The notes: generated by a model not told the origin, from the sequence alone. Counted from the first letter of the stretch, positions 40,517-51,027 are shown. The stretch is DNA of 64,000 nucleotides from Pseudomonas sp. Bc-h (GCF_002080045.1 NZ_MUIN01000003.1:401550-465549); one strand, 5' to 3'. Program-made: numbers and translations.

Positions 40517-40981
40517 TCAGCGATGCAGCACGTACTGCCCCGCGAACTCCACCGCTGACTCGTCCGAACCCTCGGCGACAATTCGGGTTGCCAGTGACAA
40601 CCTTGCCCGCCCGCGACGCTGGTACATTTTCACGAATCGCTCCCAGGTTGCGTCATCCGGCGCATCGCAGATCGCTACGCCGTCAGTTTTGACCGGCAGT
40701 GGATAGCTGATCTGCCCTTCCTGAATCACGATGTGCCCGTCGTCGATGCCGGCTTCTTTGAGCCGCAGATACAGCCAGCCCCATCCTGCCAACACCGCAC
40801 CGCAATACAGACTGCCGCCGAACAGCGTGCTCTTGTGGTTGATGTTTGGCTCAAGCGGCAAGTGCAGGCGCAGCGAGTGGTATTGCCAACTGATGACTTT
40901 CACGCCCATGTCACGAGTGAGCGGGATGTCCTGATGCAGAACCTCTTCCAGGAGCCGGGACGTTGGGTCACTCGTTGTCAT
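40517..40981 (-). CDS. YiiD-type hotdog thioesterase
   Basis: A 154-residue thioesterase-domain protein. The signature NINHKSTLFGGSLYCGAVLAGWGWLYLRL (about 48-76) matches the C-terminal thioesterase half of E. coli YiiD, here without the GNAT half. ATG 40981 lies inside the 3' end of dctD (14-base overlap), so it is probably translated from the dctB-dctD message. Substrate unknown. In P. aeruginosa, as I recall, this position is occupied by the dctPQM transporter. Confidence 0.85.
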   Translation of the reverse strand: MTTSDPTSRLLEEVLHQDIPLTRDMGVKVISWQYHSLRLHLPLEPNINHKSTLFGGSLYCGAVLAGWGWLYLRLKEAGIDDGHIVIQEGQISYPLPVKTDGVAICDAPDDATWERFVKMYQRRGRARLSLATRIVAEGSDESAVEFAGQYVLHR

Positions 40982-42347
40982 CGGAACCACCACCGCTGAA
41001 ATTCAAGCCATGTTTACGCAGTTTGTCGTGCAGGGTTTTGCGCGGCACGCCGAGGGCTTCCGCGAGGCTGCGCACGGAACCATGAGGTCGAGTGAGCTCG
41101 GCTGCGATCAGCGCGCGTTCGAAGGCCTCGACCTGCTCACTAAGCCCACCAGTTGCGGACGGCATGTCCTGTTGAGACGCTCCTTCAAGTTCGAGCTCAA
41201 GCCCGAGCGCGAAACGTTCGGCGGCATTCTGCAATTCGCGCACATTGCCCGGCCAGCTGTGACGAAGCAGCACTGCCCGATGACCCGGCTGCAGTTCGTG
41301 CCGTGGCAGGCCGTGACGCAGGCTGGCGGCGTCGGCGAAATGCTGGAACAGCACCAGCGCATCCTCGCCACGCTCACGCAGGGGTGGAATCCGCAGCGGC
41401 GCAACGTTCAGGCGGTAATACAAGTCGGCGCGGAAGCGGCCTTGATCGGCGGCCTGACGCAGGTCCTCCTTGGTCGCCGCGATGACCCGAATATCCAGCT
41501 TGATCTGCTGATTGCCCCCCAAGCGCTCAACGACCCGCTCCTGCAAAAGCCGCAGCAATTTGACCTGCACGTCCATGCTCATGCTCTCGATTTCATCGAG
41601 AAACAGCGTGCCGCCATTGGCGAATTCAAACTTGCCGATGCGACGCTTCTGCGCACCGGTAAACGCCCCGGGTTCGTGGCCGAACAGCTCGCTTTCCACC
41701 ACCGACTCGGCCAGAGCCCCGGCGTTGATTGCCACAAAGGGCCCGGCCCGGCGGTTGGACAGATCATGCAACGCGCGCGCGACCACTTCCTTGCCCGCGC
41801 CGGTTTCGCCAAGAATCAACACGTCAGCTTTTGTGGCGGCAAGCGCGCCAATCTGATCGCGCAGGCGCTGGATAGGCGCTGAAAGCCCGACCAATCGGGT
41901 GCTCAGTTGTTGGCGGTCGGCCAGTTCCAGACGCAGGCTTCGGTTGTCCAGCACCAAGCGCCGCAACGCCAGCGCCCGACGCACGCTGTCGAGCAGGGCA
42001 TCGCTGGCGAAGGGTTTTTCCAGAAAGTCATAGGCACCGGCGCGCATCGCCTGCACAGCCAACGGGACGTCGCCGTGGCCGGTGATGAGCAGCACGGGAA
42101 GCTCGGGGTCCTGCGCATGAAGTTGGTTCAGCAGCTCAAGGCCGTCGATGCCCGGCATGCGGATGTCACTGACAATCACCCCCGGCCAGTCCCGCTCGAT
42201 GCGCGCTTGCAGGCCTTGGGCATCGCTCAGCGGCAGGATTTTCAGACCGGCCAGATCCAGCGTCTGGCTCAGGGCCTGACGCAGGTGTGGGTCGTCGTCG
42301 ATCAGCACAACCTGAATCCTGCTGTCGATGGCGGTGTCCGTGGTCAT
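40968..42347 (-). CDS. dctD: C4-dicarboxylate response regulator DctD (sigma-54 activator)
   Basis: A 459-residue NtrC-type activator. The receiver domain has phosphoacceptor Asp61 (VSDIRMPGIDG). The AAA+ core has Walker A GETGAGKE (near 175), the sigma-54 contact loop PGAFTGAQ and Walker B GTLFLDEIES. The C-terminal Fis-type helix-turn-helix is VRSLAEALGVPRKTLHDKLRKHG. ATG 42347 overlaps the dctB stop (ATGA). DctD activates C4-dicarboxylate uptake genes; none are in this window. Confidence 0.92.
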   Translation of the reverse strand: MTTDTAIDSRIQVVLIDDDPHLRQALSQTLDLAGLKILPLSDAQGLQARIERDWPGVIVSDIRMPGIDGLELLNQLHAQDPELPVLLITGHGDVPLAVQAMRAGAYDFLEKPFASDALLDSVRRALALRRLVLDNRSLRLELADRQQLSTRLVGLSAPIQRLRDQIGALAATKADVLILGETGAGKEVVARALHDLSNRRAGPFVAINAGALAESVVESELFGHEPGAFTGAQKRRIGKFEFANGGTLFLDEIESMSMDVQVKLLRLLQERVVERLGGNQQIKLDIRVIAATKEDLRQAADQGRFRADLYYRLNVAPLRIPPLRERGEDALVLFQHFADAASLRHGLPRHELQPGHRAVLLRHSWPGNVRELQNAAERFALGLELELEGASQQDMPSATGGLSEQVEAFERALIAAELTRPHGSVRSLAEALGVPRKTLHDKLRKHGLNFSGGGSDDNE

Positions 42348-44152
42348 GCAGATAGATCCTCTGGCGGTTGAAGACTGACTCCCGAAGCCCCGGTGCGCAT
42401 GCGCAACGTCAGCAGCGCGCCGCCGTCGGGATGATTGGCGAACAGCAGTTCGCCGCCCAGCGCGCGCATCAGGGTATCGCAGATCGCAAGGCCCAGCCCG
42501 AGGCCCTGGGTCCGGGTCTTGGTGGTAAAGAACGGTTCGCGCGCATGCTCCAACGCCTCGCGGGAAAAGCCGGGGCCATTGTCGCGAATGAACAGGTTGA
42601 CGCCTTCGGCATTGTGCTCGGCACTTATCCACAGTTTGCGCGGTGGGCCTTTTTCGGTCAGCGCGTCCAGCGCGTTCGCCAGCAAGTTGCCCAATACCTG
42701 GCGCAGACGGGTTTCGCCGGCCTGCACCCACAACGTCGCCGCCGGGAGGTCACGAATCAGCTCGACGTCCATGGCGCGACGACGTTTGGCAAGCAACGCC
42801 AGCGCATCGTCCAGCGCCGGTTGCAAGGCGACGCTTTCCGGCGCATGTCGATCACGGCGAGCGAACGCGCGAAGATGCGCGATGATCGAGGCCATGCGCC
42901 CGGTCAGCTCGCTGATCAGCTTGAGGTTGCCGCGCGCGTCATCGATGCGTTGATGGTCGAGCAGCACTTCGGCGTTTTCCGCATAACTGCGAATCGCCGC
43001 CAGGGGCTGATTCAGTTCATGGCTGATGCTGGCCGACATGGTGCCTAGCGCGGAAAGTTTGCCCGCTTGCACCAGCTCATCCTGAGCGCGGAACAGCTCC
43101 TGCTGGGCGTGCTCGCGTTCCAGCACTTCCTGACGCAGGCGCCGGTTCAAGCCTTCCAGATCAGCCGTGCGCTCGACGACCCGGACTTCCAGCTCGCGTC
43201 GAGCCTTGCCTTCGAAATTGATGCGATCCAGATAATGACGGCGGCGCTGCATCATGATTCCCAGCAGCAACATCAGCACCAGCAACGCAGCGCCGCCAAT
43301 CGCCACCACCGTACGGACCGGACGCGAGACCAGCACCTTGGGCGCCAGGATATTCACGCTCCAGCCGGTTTCATCGATTTGCTGGGTCTGCGTCAACCAG
43401 CCGTTTTCATCCAGCTGCAAAGGGCGCGGATCGCGGGTCGGATAAGGCTGAATGGCAACAATGGCCTGTTTCTCTTCCTCGCTCAGCGGGCGGGTGGCCC
43501 GGAAGCGCCAGTTGGGATTGGAGGTCAGAATCACCACGCCGTTGTGGTCGGTGACCAGCAGCTGTTCCGGCGTCTTGCCCCAGAGGGTTTCGGTCAGGTC
43601 CAGATCGACCTTGACCACCAGCACGCCAATAACTGTATTGCCGTCGCGCACGGCAGCTGCAAAAAAATACCCACGCTTGGCCGAGGTGGTCCCCAGCCCG
43701 AAGAACCGCCCCAGCTTGCCTGCCATGGCGTTGCTGAAATAGGGGCGAAAGGCGAAGTTGCGGCCGACGAAACTGTCCTGTTTGTCCCAGTTGGACGCCG
43801 CCAGCGTGTCGCCGTTGGGAGCCATCAGGTAGATGACTTCGGCGCCGGTTTGCCGGGCGGTATTCATCAACAGTTGATTGGCCTGGGCTTGGACCTGCTG
43901 ATCCTGAGGGTTGGCCAGCATGGTGCGCAGCCCCGGGAGGTCGCCAAGGATCTGCGGCAGGACTTCGTAGCGGTGCAAGGTGCCGAGCAGGTTGGCGACG
44001 TAGAGGTCGAGGGTCTGGCGGTTCTGGCTCAACAGCTCGCTGCGGTAATAGTGCTCGGCCAGCCGCTCGAGCGGCCAGAGCAACGGCGCGAGTATCAGCG
44101 CCAGCAGGGCAAGACTGCGCCAGCGTGGGCGGCGTGGGAGAGAGCTGGTCAT
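42344..44152 (-). CDS. dctB: C4-dicarboxylate sensor histidine kinase DctB
   Basis: A 602-residue membrane kinase. Transmembrane segments flank a large periplasmic double-PDC/Cache sensor (about 35-285): LALLALILAPLLWPL near 14 and VVAIGGAALLVLMLLLGIMM near 290. A coiled coil follows, then the H-box MSASISHELNQPLAAIRSYA with His378 and the ATPase motifs NLLANALDAL, DNGPGF and GLGLGLAIC. The match to DctB and its position after rml genes agree with P. aeruginosa PA5165. It would sense succinate, fumarate or malate. Confidence 0.92.
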   Translation of the reverse strand: MTSSLPRRPRWRSLALLALILAPLLWPLERLAEHYYRSELLSQNRQTLDLYVANLLGTLHRYEVLPQILGDLPGLRTMLANPQDQQVQAQANQLLMNTARQTGAEVIYLMAPNGDTLAASNWDKQDSFVGRNFAFRPYFSNAMAGKLGRFFGLGTTSAKRGYFFAAAVRDGNTVIGVLVVKVDLDLTETLWGKTPEQLLVTDHNGVVILTSNPNWRFRATRPLSEEEKQAIVAIQPYPTRDPRPLQLDENGWLTQTQQIDETGWSVNILAPKVLVSRPVRTVVAIGGAALLVLMLLLGIMMQRRRHYLDRINFEGKARRELEVRVVERTADLEGLNRRLRQEVLEREHAQQELFRAQDELVQAGKLSALGTMSASISHELNQPLAAIRSYAENAEVLLDHQRIDDARGNLKLISELTGRMASIIAHLRAFARRDRHAPESVALQPALDDALALLAKRRRAMDVELIRDLPAATLWVQAGETRLRQVLGNLLANALDALTEKGPPRKLWISAEHNAEGVNLFIRDNGPGFSREALEHAREPFFTTKTRTQGLGLGLAICDTLMRALGGELLFANHPDGGALLTLRMRTGASGVSLQPPEDLSA

Positions 44153-44197
44153 CGTAGGCGTACGCCGGTTTGATATCGGATGTACGCCGCATTATGC

Positions 44198-45079
44198 CTA
44201 CGGCTGCTGCGCTAAGCACTCCAGCATTGCGTCATGCCAGCCTGGCTGGCTTACGCCCCATTCACGATGCAGGCGGCTGCAGTCCAGACGTGAGTTGAGA
44301 GGGCGCTTGGCCGGGGTCGGGTAGGCGCTGGACGGGATGGGCTCAAGGGTCGCGCATGACTTGCCGGCTTTGATCAGCTCCTGACCAATCGCCTGGGCAA
44401 AACCGAACCACGACGTCTCGCCGCTGGCAGTCAGGTGATAGACGCCCCACGCCCCCGGCTTGCCGTCGTGCCAGCGCTCGATCAACTCACGGGTGCTTTG
44501 CGCGATGGTGCCTGCCCATGTTGGCGCGCCGATCTGATCACCGACAATCGTCAGCTTCTCGCGCTCTTGCAGCAGGCGTTGCATGGTCAGGAGAAAATTA
44601 CGACCCGTCAGGGAATACACCCAGCTAGTGCGCAGAATCAGATACTGCCCACCGGCTTTTTCGATCGCCTGTTCGCCCGCCAGTTTGCTGCTGCCATAAA
44701 CGCCGAGCGGATTCGGCGTATCAGTTTCATCCCACAGACCATCTTTGCTGCCATCGAACACATAGTCGGTGGAGTAGTGGATGAACGGGATGCCGAGTGC
44801 TGCGGCTTCTTCGGCGAATACGCCGGGGGAGCTCGCGTTGATCGCATGCGCCAGTTCCGGTTCGCTCTCGGCCTGATCCACAGCCGTATGCGCGGCTGCG
44901 TTGATGATCAGATCGGGTTTGATCACGCGCACCACGTCACGAATGGATTCTGGCTGACTCAGATCAAGCCGGTCGCGGCCCAACACGATCAGCTCTCCGA
45001 GATCTTGCAAGGATGTCTGCAATGCCTGCGAAACCTGGCCGTGTTGCCCGCTGATCAATATCCGCAACGGCGCACTCAT
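44198..45079 (-). CDS. rmlD: dTDP-4-dehydrorhamnose reductase
   Basis: A 293-residue NADPH-dependent reductase that makes dTDP-L-rhamnose, the last step of the pathway. The nucleotide motif is ISGQHGQVSQAL (a GxxGxxG variant, near 8). INAAAHTAVDQAESEP and YSTDYVFDG (near 125) are RmlD hallmarks. The ATG overlaps the rmlC stop (ATGA). It is last in the B-A-C-D order here. The earlier frame to 45292 is not used. Confidence 0.95.
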   Translation of the reverse strand: MSAPLRILISGQHGQVSQALQTSLQDLGELIVLGRDRLDLSQPESIRDVVRVIKPDLIINAAAHTAVDQAESEPELAHAINASSPGVFAEEAAALGIPFIHYSTDYVFDGSKDGLWDETDTPNPLGVYGSSKLAGEQAIEKAGGQYLILRTSWVYSLTGRNFLLTMQRLLQEREKLTIVGDQIGAPTWAGTIAQSTRELIERWHDGKPGAWGVYHLTASGETSWFGFAQAIGQELIKAGKSCATLEPIPSSAYPTPAKRPLNSRLDCSRLHREWGVSQPGWHDAMLECLAQQP

Positions 45080-45621
45080 GGGAACAGGTCCGCCTCTTTC
45101 AGGCTCTTGCCGACCTGATCCTTGGCCGACAGTGTGGGTGGTTCGCTCAGGCCCCAGTCGATGGCCAGGTCCGGGTCGTCCCAGCGAATGCAGCGCTCGG
45201 CAGACGGTGTGTAATAGTCGGTGGTCTTGTACAGGAACTCGGCATAGTCGCTGAGCACGACAAATCCATGAGCGAAGCCTGGCGGGATCCATAGCTGTCT
45301 GGCGTTTTCCGCCGACAGCTCAAGCCCGAACCATTTGCCGAAGTGTGGGGAGCTGCGACGAATGTCGACAGCGATGTCCATCACCTTGCCAGCCGTGACC
45401 CGCACCAGCTTGCCCTGTGGGTTTTCGATCTGGTAATGCAGACCGCGCAGCACCCCTTTTTGCGAGCGCGAATGGTTGTCCTGCACAAACTGCGCAGTGA
45501 CCCCTGTTTCTTCGCTGAAAGCCTTGGCATTGAAGCTTTCGTAAAAGAACCCACGTTCATCGCCAAACACCTTTGGCTCGATGATGAGGACTTCAGGCAA
45601 TTCGCTCTCTGAAACTTTCAC
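45076..45621 (-). CDS. rmlC: dTDP-4-dehydrorhamnose 3,5-epimerase
   Basis: A 181-residue cupin epimerase. It has the N-terminal [22 protein letters not shown], the catalytic-His region [10 protein letters not shown] (near 58-67), and the substrate loop [28 protein letters not shown] (near 110-137). Length is standard. It overlaps both rmlA and rmlD by four bases. Confidence 0.96.
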   Translation of the reverse strand: MKVSESELPEVLIIEPKVFGDERGFFYESFNAKAFSEETGVTAQFVQDNHSRSQKGVLRGLHYQIENPQGKLVRVTAGKVMDIAVDIRRSSPHFGKWFGLELSAENARQLWIPPGFAHGFVVLSDYAEFLYKTTDYYTPSAERCIRWDDPDLAIDWGLSEPPTLSAKDQVGKSLKEADLFP

Positions 45622-46493
45622 TGGCTTTCCCCTGCGACTTTGAACAGGTACTGACCGTAGCCGGTCTTGCCGAAATAGTCAGCCCGTTTCAGCAAGTAAG
45701 CGCGATCTATCCAGCCGTTCTGGAACGCGATTTCCTCCAGGCAGGCGACCTTCAGACCTTGACGGTGCTCGATCGTCTGCACGTACTGCGAGGCGTCCAG
45801 CAGGCTGTCATGGGTGCCGGTATCCAGCCAGGCGAAACCGCGTCCGAAGCGCTCGACCCGCAGCGCACCGTTTTTGAGGTAGGCGTTGTTGACGTCGGTG
45901 ATCTCGAGTTCGCCGCGTGGTGACGGTTTGACGTCCTTGGCGATCTGGACCACTGAATTATCGTAAAAATACAGACCGGTCACCGCGTAGCTGGATTTCG
46001 GTGTCTTGGGTTTTTCTTCGATGGACAGCGCATGGCCGTTTTCGTCGAAGTCCACCACGCCGAACCGCTCCGGATCCTTTACCCAGTAACCGAACACGGT
46101 TGCGCCGGTTTCATGGTCGGCCGCGCGTTTGAGCTGATCGCTGAAATGCTGACCGTGGAAAATGTTGTCGCCCAGAATCAGGCAGACCGAGTCATTGCCG
46201 ATGAATTCTTCCCCGATCAGAAACGCCTGAGCCAGGCCATCTGGTTTTGGCTGTTCGGCATAGTGGAAATGCACGCCAAACTGGCTCCCGTCGCCCAGCA
46301 GCGCGCGATATTGCGGCAAGTCCAGTGGCGTGGAAATGACCAGAATGTCCTTGATACCCGCCAGCATCAGCACCGAAATCGGGTAGTAGATCATCGGTTT
46401 GTCATAGATCGGCAACAGTTGCTTGGAGACGCCGAGAGTGATTGGGTGCAGGCGCGTGCCTGAACCCCCTGCCAATACGATTCCTTTGGTCAT
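45618..46493 (-). CDS. rmlA: Glucose-1-phosphate thymidylyltransferase
   Basis: A 291-residue nucleotidyltransferase starting [34 protein letters not shown], the RmlA signature for dTTP and sugar-1-phosphate binding. [11 protein letters not shown] (near 107) carries the metal-binding Asp. It makes dTDP-glucose and is usually feedback-inhibited by dTDP-rhamnose. The ATG overlaps the rmlB stop. The frame extending to 46586 is not used. Confidence 0.96.
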   Translation of the reverse strand: MTKGIVLAGGSGTRLHPITLGVSKQLLPIYDKPMIYYPISVLMLAGIKDILVISTPLDLPQYRALLGDGSQFGVHFHYAEQPKPDGLAQAFLIGEEFIGNDSVCLILGDNIFHGQHFSDQLKRAADHETGATVFGYWVKDPERFGVVDFDENGHALSIEEKPKTPKSSYAVTGLYFYDNSVVQIAKDVKPSPRGELEITDVNNAYLKNGALRVERFGRGFAWLDTGTHDSLLDASQYVQTIEHRQGLKVACLEEIAFQNGWIDRAYLLKRADYFGKTGYGQYLFKVAGESQ

Positions 46494-47569
46494 GCGATCA
46501 GATCCTTCACATTGGTGCCCAAGCGTTCGCCCTGGTAGCTGCCGTCCTGCACGTTGCGGCACCACTCCAGATTGTCCAGATACCACTGCACGGTTTTGCG
46601 CAGTCCTGATTCGAATGTTTCTTCCGGCGTCCAGCCAAGGTCGTGCTCGATCTTGCTGGCGTCGATGGCGTAGCGCATGTCGTGGCCAGGACGATCGGTC
46701 ACGTAAGTGATCAAGTCGGCGTAATTGGCCACGCCCTTGCGTTGCTCCGGCGCCAACTCATCAAGCAGCGCGCAGATGCCGCGCACGACGTCGATGTTCT
46801 TCTGCTCGTTGTGGCCGCCGATGTTGTAGGTCTCGCCGACCTTGCCCTCGGTGACGACCTTGAGCAATGCCCGGGCGTGGTCCTCGACGAACAGCCAGTC
46901 ACGCACCTGCAGGCCATTGCCGTACACAGGCAGCGGTTTGCCCGCCAGCGCATTGAGGATTACCAGTGGAATGAGTTTCTCCGGGAAGTGGAACGGCCCG
47001 TAGTTGTTCGAGCAGTTGGTCACCACCACCGGCAGGCCATAAGTGCGGTGCCAGGCACGAACCAGGTGATCGGACGCTGCCTTGCTGGCTGAGTACGGCG
47101 AGCTTGGAGCGTATGGTGTGGTTTCGGTGAACAGGTCATCCACGCCATGCAGGTCGCCATACACTTCGTCGGTGGAAATGTGATGGAAGCGGAAGGATGC
47201 ACGCTCGGCGTCTGGCAAGGTCGACCAGTACCCGCGAGTGGCCTCCAGCAGGCTGTAGGTCCCGACGATGTTGGTCTGGATGAATTCGCCCGGGCCATCG
47301 ATTGACCGGTCGACGTGGGACTCGGCCGCCAGGTGCATGATCGCCTCCGGCTTGAAGCGGGTGAGCACCTCGCTGACGGCGGCCTGATCGATGATGTCCT
47401 CCTGCACGAGTTCATAGCGGGTATTGGTAACGATGCTCTGCAGCGATTCGAGGTTGCCTGCGTACGTCAGTTTGTCGAAGTTCAGTACGTCATGGTCGGT
47501 GTTGTTGATCAAATGGCGGATCAGCGCAGAACCGATAAAACCGGCGCCACCGGTGACAAGTATTCGCAT
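46490..47569 (-). CDS. rmlB: dTDP-glucose 4,6-dehydratase
   Basis: A 359-residue extended SDR. It starts [20 protein letters not shown] (NAD+ site), has the catalytic STDEVYGD (near 133) and Y-x3-K in [11 protein letters not shown] (near 164-175). It is the first gene of a four-gene unit in which every junction is an ATGA overlap. The product dTDP-L-rhamnose feeds LPS or exopolysaccharide; no glycosyltransferase is adjacent. Confidence 0.96.
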   Translation of the reverse strand: MRILVTGGAGFIGSALIRHLINNTDHDVLNFDKLTYAGNLESLQSIVTNTRYELVQEDIIDQAAVSEVLTRFKPEAIMHLAAESHVDRSIDGPGEFIQTNIVGTYSLLEATRGYWSTLPDAERASFRFHHISTDEVYGDLHGVDDLFTETTPYAPSSPYSASKAASDHLVRAWHRTYGLPVVVTNCSNNYGPFHFPEKLIPLVILNALAGKPLPVYGNGLQVRDWLFVEDHARALLKVVTEGKVGETYNIGGHNEQKNIDVVRGICALLDELAPEQRKGVANYADLITYVTDRPGHDMRYAIDASKIEHDLGWTPEETFESGLRKTVQWYLDNLEWCRNVQDGSYQGERLGTNVKDLIA

Positions 47570-47849
47570 GGCTAAACCTTCTTCCCTGGATGGACGTCAA
47601 GATAACGAAGCATAGCTTGTGGGCCTGCGATGACAGGCGCAAGGCGCAAACCGCTCAGAGGCCATGAAATTAATTGATTGCCTGGCATCGATAGCGTCAT
47701 AAAACCGCCGTGAGTGTTTCATTCGTGTAACGACCAGGCTATCTATCGATCCTCCAAACGATTTCTTTACGTCATGCGCTTTGAGAGTTGCCAATCTTGC
47801 GGGCAACTGGCGATATTGTTCGTCCATCATTGCCTTCGGGGCCATCCAA

Positions 47850-50768
47850 ATGCCGCTCGCCACTCTGATTCGTCGATCCAGTCTGCCTTGTCCGGAGGTC
47901 ACCGATGACCAGGCTGCCGAGTTGCTGGCGACTTATTACGGGCTGGCGGGCGCGCTCAAGGAGTTAGGTAGTCATCAGGATCGCAACTTCCTGCTCGACA
48001 CAGGCGACGGGCGGCGGTTCGTGTTGAAGATCTGCCATGGCGACTACTCGACCGTTGAATTGGCCGCCCAGCACGCAGCGCTGCGCCATCTGGGTGAACA
48101 TTCAGATGTACGAGTGCCGGCTGTCACCCCTGCCATGGACGGTCAGGACCTGTTGTCATTAAACCTCGGCGGTCATGCAGTGCACTTGCGCCTGCTGGAG
48201 TTCATCGACGGCCAGTCGCTAGCGCATGTGGAACATATGAGCCGCCAGGTGATGACCGGGCTGGCCGAACTCTGTGCCCGAGTCGATGTGGCGCTTGCTG
48301 ATTTCGAACACCCCGGTCTCGAGCGTATTTTGCAATGGGACCCACGCCACGCCAGTGCTCTGATCAAGCATCTGCTGCCGGTCATCGATAACGCCGAAGA
48401 GCGCACGTTTATCGAAGAAGCCGCGCAGCAAGCCCACGCGCGCCTGCTGCCTTTGATCGCCGAGTTACCGGTGCAGGCGATTCACATGGACATCACCGAG
48501 TACAACGTGGTCTGGGAGCGCGATGCTCACCACATGTGGCAATTGCAGGGGCTGATCGACTTCGGCGATCTGGTACGCACCTGGCGCATTGCCGATCTGT
48601 CGGTCACCTGCGCCGCGTTGCTGCACCACGCCGAGGGCGACCCGCTGTACATCCTGCCGGCGATTCGTGCCTATCACGGGATCAACCCCTTGCTGCCGCA
48701 AGAGTTGCAGGCACTCTGGCCACTGATCGTCGCGCGCTCGGCGGTGTTGGTCCTCAGTAGCGAACAGCAGGCCAGCATCGAGCCCGATAACACCTACATT
48801 CAGGCCAATCTCGACAGCGAATGGAACATCTTCGACGTGGCGACCTCCGTCCCGATAGCGCTGATGGAGGCTGCAATACTTGGCTGCGTTGGCATGCTGA
48901 ACGAGGACGACAGCGCGACTGAATTTTCGCCTCTGCTGCCGAGCCTGGGTGGGCAGCATTTCACGATGGTTGATCTAAGTGTGCTCAGCGAGCATTTCGA
49001 GGCGGGCAACTGGGAACAAAGCGGCATCGATGAGCAACTGCTCCAAGAGGCTGCCTACGTTCACGGTCTGGCTGCGAGCCGATACGGCGAATATCGCTTG
49101 TCGAGAACCTTGCCTGACAGCGCCCGTGAGCCCGAAACCTTCGCGCTGCATGTCGAACTACTGATCCCTCACGGCACTGCGGTTCATGCGCCGTTCCACG
49201 GCACCCTGCGTCATACCGCCGACGGCGCCTTGATGCTGGTTGGCGCCGAATCGAACCTGCGGGTGTGGGGTGTGCGTTCGGATTTTGATTCCGGTGTGGA
49301 GTTTGGTGCAGGCGACGTGATCGGGCAGGGCGGTGGCTCGCTGATCGTCCAGCTGTGTTCGCAGCCGGATGTCAGCCCACCATTGTTCACCACGCCTTCC
49401 CGGGCCGCTGCGTGGCGCGCATTGTGCCCCTCACCCAGAACGTTGCTGGGGTTCGATTGCGATGCCCCGGTCCTTACCGATTCAGCCGAATTGCTGGCCC
49501 GGCGTGACGCCAGCTTCGCCCGTTCGCAGAAGCACTATTACCAGGCGCCGCCGCAGATCGAACGCGGTTGGCGCAACCATCTGATCGACATGCAGGGCCG
49601 TTCGTATCTGGACATGCTCAACAATGTCGCGGTACTGGGGCATGGGCATCCGCGCATGGCACGAGTGGCGGCAAAACAATGGTCATTGCTCAATACCAAC
49701 TCGCGCTTTCATTACGCCGCCATTGCTGAGTTCTCCGAGCGGCTGCTCAAGCTTGCGCCGCAAGGCATGGATCGGGTGTTTCTGGTGAACAGCGGCACCG
49801 AAGCCAACGATCTGGCGATCCGTCTGGCGTGGGCCTACAGCGGCGGACGCGAGGTCTTGAGCGTGCTGGAGGCCTACCACGGCTGGTCAGTGGCCACCGA
49901 CGCCATCTCGACCTCTATTGCCGATAACCCGCAAGCGCTGAGCACGCGTCCGGAGTGGGTGCACCCGGTTGTCGCACCGAATACGTATCGAGGCGAGGCC
50001 CGTGGCGCCGACAGCACGCCTTTTTATCTGAAAAGTGTCGATGCTCATCTGGCGCGGCTCGCCGAAGAAGGTCGGCAACTGGCAGGGTTTATCTGCGAGC
50101 CGGTGTATGGCAACGCGGGCGGAATCTCCCTGCCACCGGGTTATCTGCAACAGGTCTATCAAAAGGTCCGCGCCCACGGCGGGGTGTGCATCGCTGATGA
50201 GGTTCAGGTGGGTTACGGACGTCTGGGGCACTACTTCTGGGGTTTTGAAGAGCAGGGCGTGATCCCGGACATCATCACCATGGCCAAGGGTATGGGTAAT
50301 GGTCATCCGCTTGGTGCGGTGATCACTCGTCGCGAGATTGCGGAAGCGCTGGAAGCCGAGGGTTATTTCTTCTCCTCGTCAGGCGGCAGTCCGGTGAGCT
50401 GCCGCATCGGCATGGCAGTGCTGGATGTGATGGAAGAAGAACGCTTGTGGGAAAACGCCCAAATGGTCGGCGGCTACTTCAAGGAGCGGCTGCTGGCGCT
50501 GATCGATAAACATCCGCTGGTGGGTGCCGCCCATGGTTCGGGCTTCTACCTGGGGCTGGAACTGGTGCGCAATCGCGAAACCCTGGAGCCGGCCACCGAG
50601 GAAACCACCTACCTCTGCGACCGTCTGCGTGAACTGGGCATCTTCATGCAGCCAACCGGGGATTACCTGAACATCCTCAAGATCAAGCCGCCGATGGTCA
50701 CGACCCGTCGCAGCGTCGACTTCTTTGTCGATAACGTCTCCAAGGTGTTGGGCGAGCTGGAGGGCTAG
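47850..50768 (+). CDS. Fusion: APH-type kinase, M23-like domain, class III PLP aminotransferase/phospho-lyase
   Basis: A 972-residue three-part protein. Residues about 20-330 are an aminoglycoside-phosphotransferase fold with the catalytic loop HMDITEYN (Asp214, Asn219) and the metal-binding DFGD (Asp237). Residues about 430-545 resemble an M23/LytM beta domain (VHAPFHGTLRH and onward) with no evident full metal site. Residues about 560-972 are a class III PLP enzyme with NSGTEAND, Asp783 (ADEVQ) and the PLP Lys813 (MAKGMGNG). In humans, hydroxylysine kinase (HYKK) and its phospho-lyase (PHYKPL) have the same two outer domains as separate proteins. The substrate is unknown. ATG 47850 chosen; aguB-aguA follow. 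Confidence 0.88.
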   Translation: MPLATLIRRSSLPCPEVTDDQAAELLATYYGLAGALKELGSHQDRNFLLDTGDGRRFVLKICHGDYSTVELAAQHAALRHLGEHSDVRVPAVTPAMDGQDLLSLNLGGHAVHLRLLEFIDGQSLAHVEHMSRQVMTGLAELCARVDVALADFEHPGLERILQWDPRHASALIKHLLPVIDNAEERTFIEEAAQQAHARLLPLIAELPVQAIHMDITEYNVVWERDAHHMWQLQGLIDFGDLVRTWRIADLSVTCAALLHHAEGDPLYILPAIRAYHGINPLLPQELQALWPLIVARSAVLVLSSEQQASIEPDNTYIQANLDSEWNIFDVATSVPIALMEAAILGCVGMLNEDDSATEFSPLLPSLGGQHFTMVDLSVLSEHFEAGNWEQSGIDEQLLQEAAYVHGLAASRYGEYRLSRTLPDSAREPETFALHVELLIPHGTAVHAPFHGTLRHTADGALMLVGAESNLRVWGVRSDFDSGVEFGAGDVIGQGGGSLIVQLCSQPDVSPPLFTTPSRAAAWRALCPSPRTLLGFDCDAPVLTDSAELLARRDASFARSQKHYYQAPPQIERGWRNHLIDMQGRSYLDMLNNVAVLGHGHPRMARVAAKQWSLLNTNSRFHYAAIAEFSERLLKLAPQGMDRVFLVNSGTEANDLAIRLAWAYSGGREVLSVLEAYHGWSVATDAISTSIADNPQALSTRPEWVHPVVAPNTYRGEARGADSTPFYLKSVDAHLARLAEEGRQLAGFICEPVYGNAGGISLPPGYLQQVYQKVRAHGGVCIADEVQVGYGRLGHYFWGFEEQGVIPDIITMAKGMGNGHPLGAVITRREIAEALEAEGYFFSSSGGSPVSCRIGMAVLDVMEEERLWENAQMVGGYFKERLLALIDKHPLVGAAHGSGFYLGLELVRNRETLEPATEETTYLCDRLRELGIFMQPTGDYLNILKIKPPMVTTRRSVDFFVDNVSKVLGELEG

Positions 50769-50793
50769 GGCTTTAGTGCCTGGCGCACCCTCC

Positions 50794-50860
50794 CTATAGC
50801 AGTCCGGCTTGCCGGCGGTGGCACTCTTGGGATCGCTCCCGCCGACAAGCCGGACTGGTA
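50794..50860. repeat. REPIN (family A) between the fusion gene and aguB
   Basis: CTATAGCAGTCCGGCTTGCC is mirrored by CGACAAGCCGGACTGGTA. It lies 26 bases after the stop of the fusion gene, in a co-directional gap, so it may act as a 3' mRNA hairpin. Confidence 0.82.
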
Positions 50861-51027
50861 AAACGAAAAAATATGCAGATTAATATCGGTACTAAAACGA
50901 TTCAAAACGACATGGTTCTGATTTTGCGCTTCTAAAGTCGATTTTTATCGGCTATAAAGACGCCCAGATTGTCAGCGCTCCCCTGTCAGGGTGAAACGCC
51001 TTTCGCATCTGCCGTCGGAGGATTTCC

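Noticed and set aside
47597..47902. 101-residue minus-strand frame upstream of rmlB
   Set aside because: It overlaps the fusion gene start and the rmlB promoter region, has no Shine-Dalgarno or domain, and its composition is non-protein-like.
50923..50936. Seven-codon ORF (ATG GTT CTG ATT TTG CGC TTC) before aguB as a leader peptide
   Set aside because: It lacks a Shine-Dalgarno and has no codon bias pointing to arginine or agmatine.
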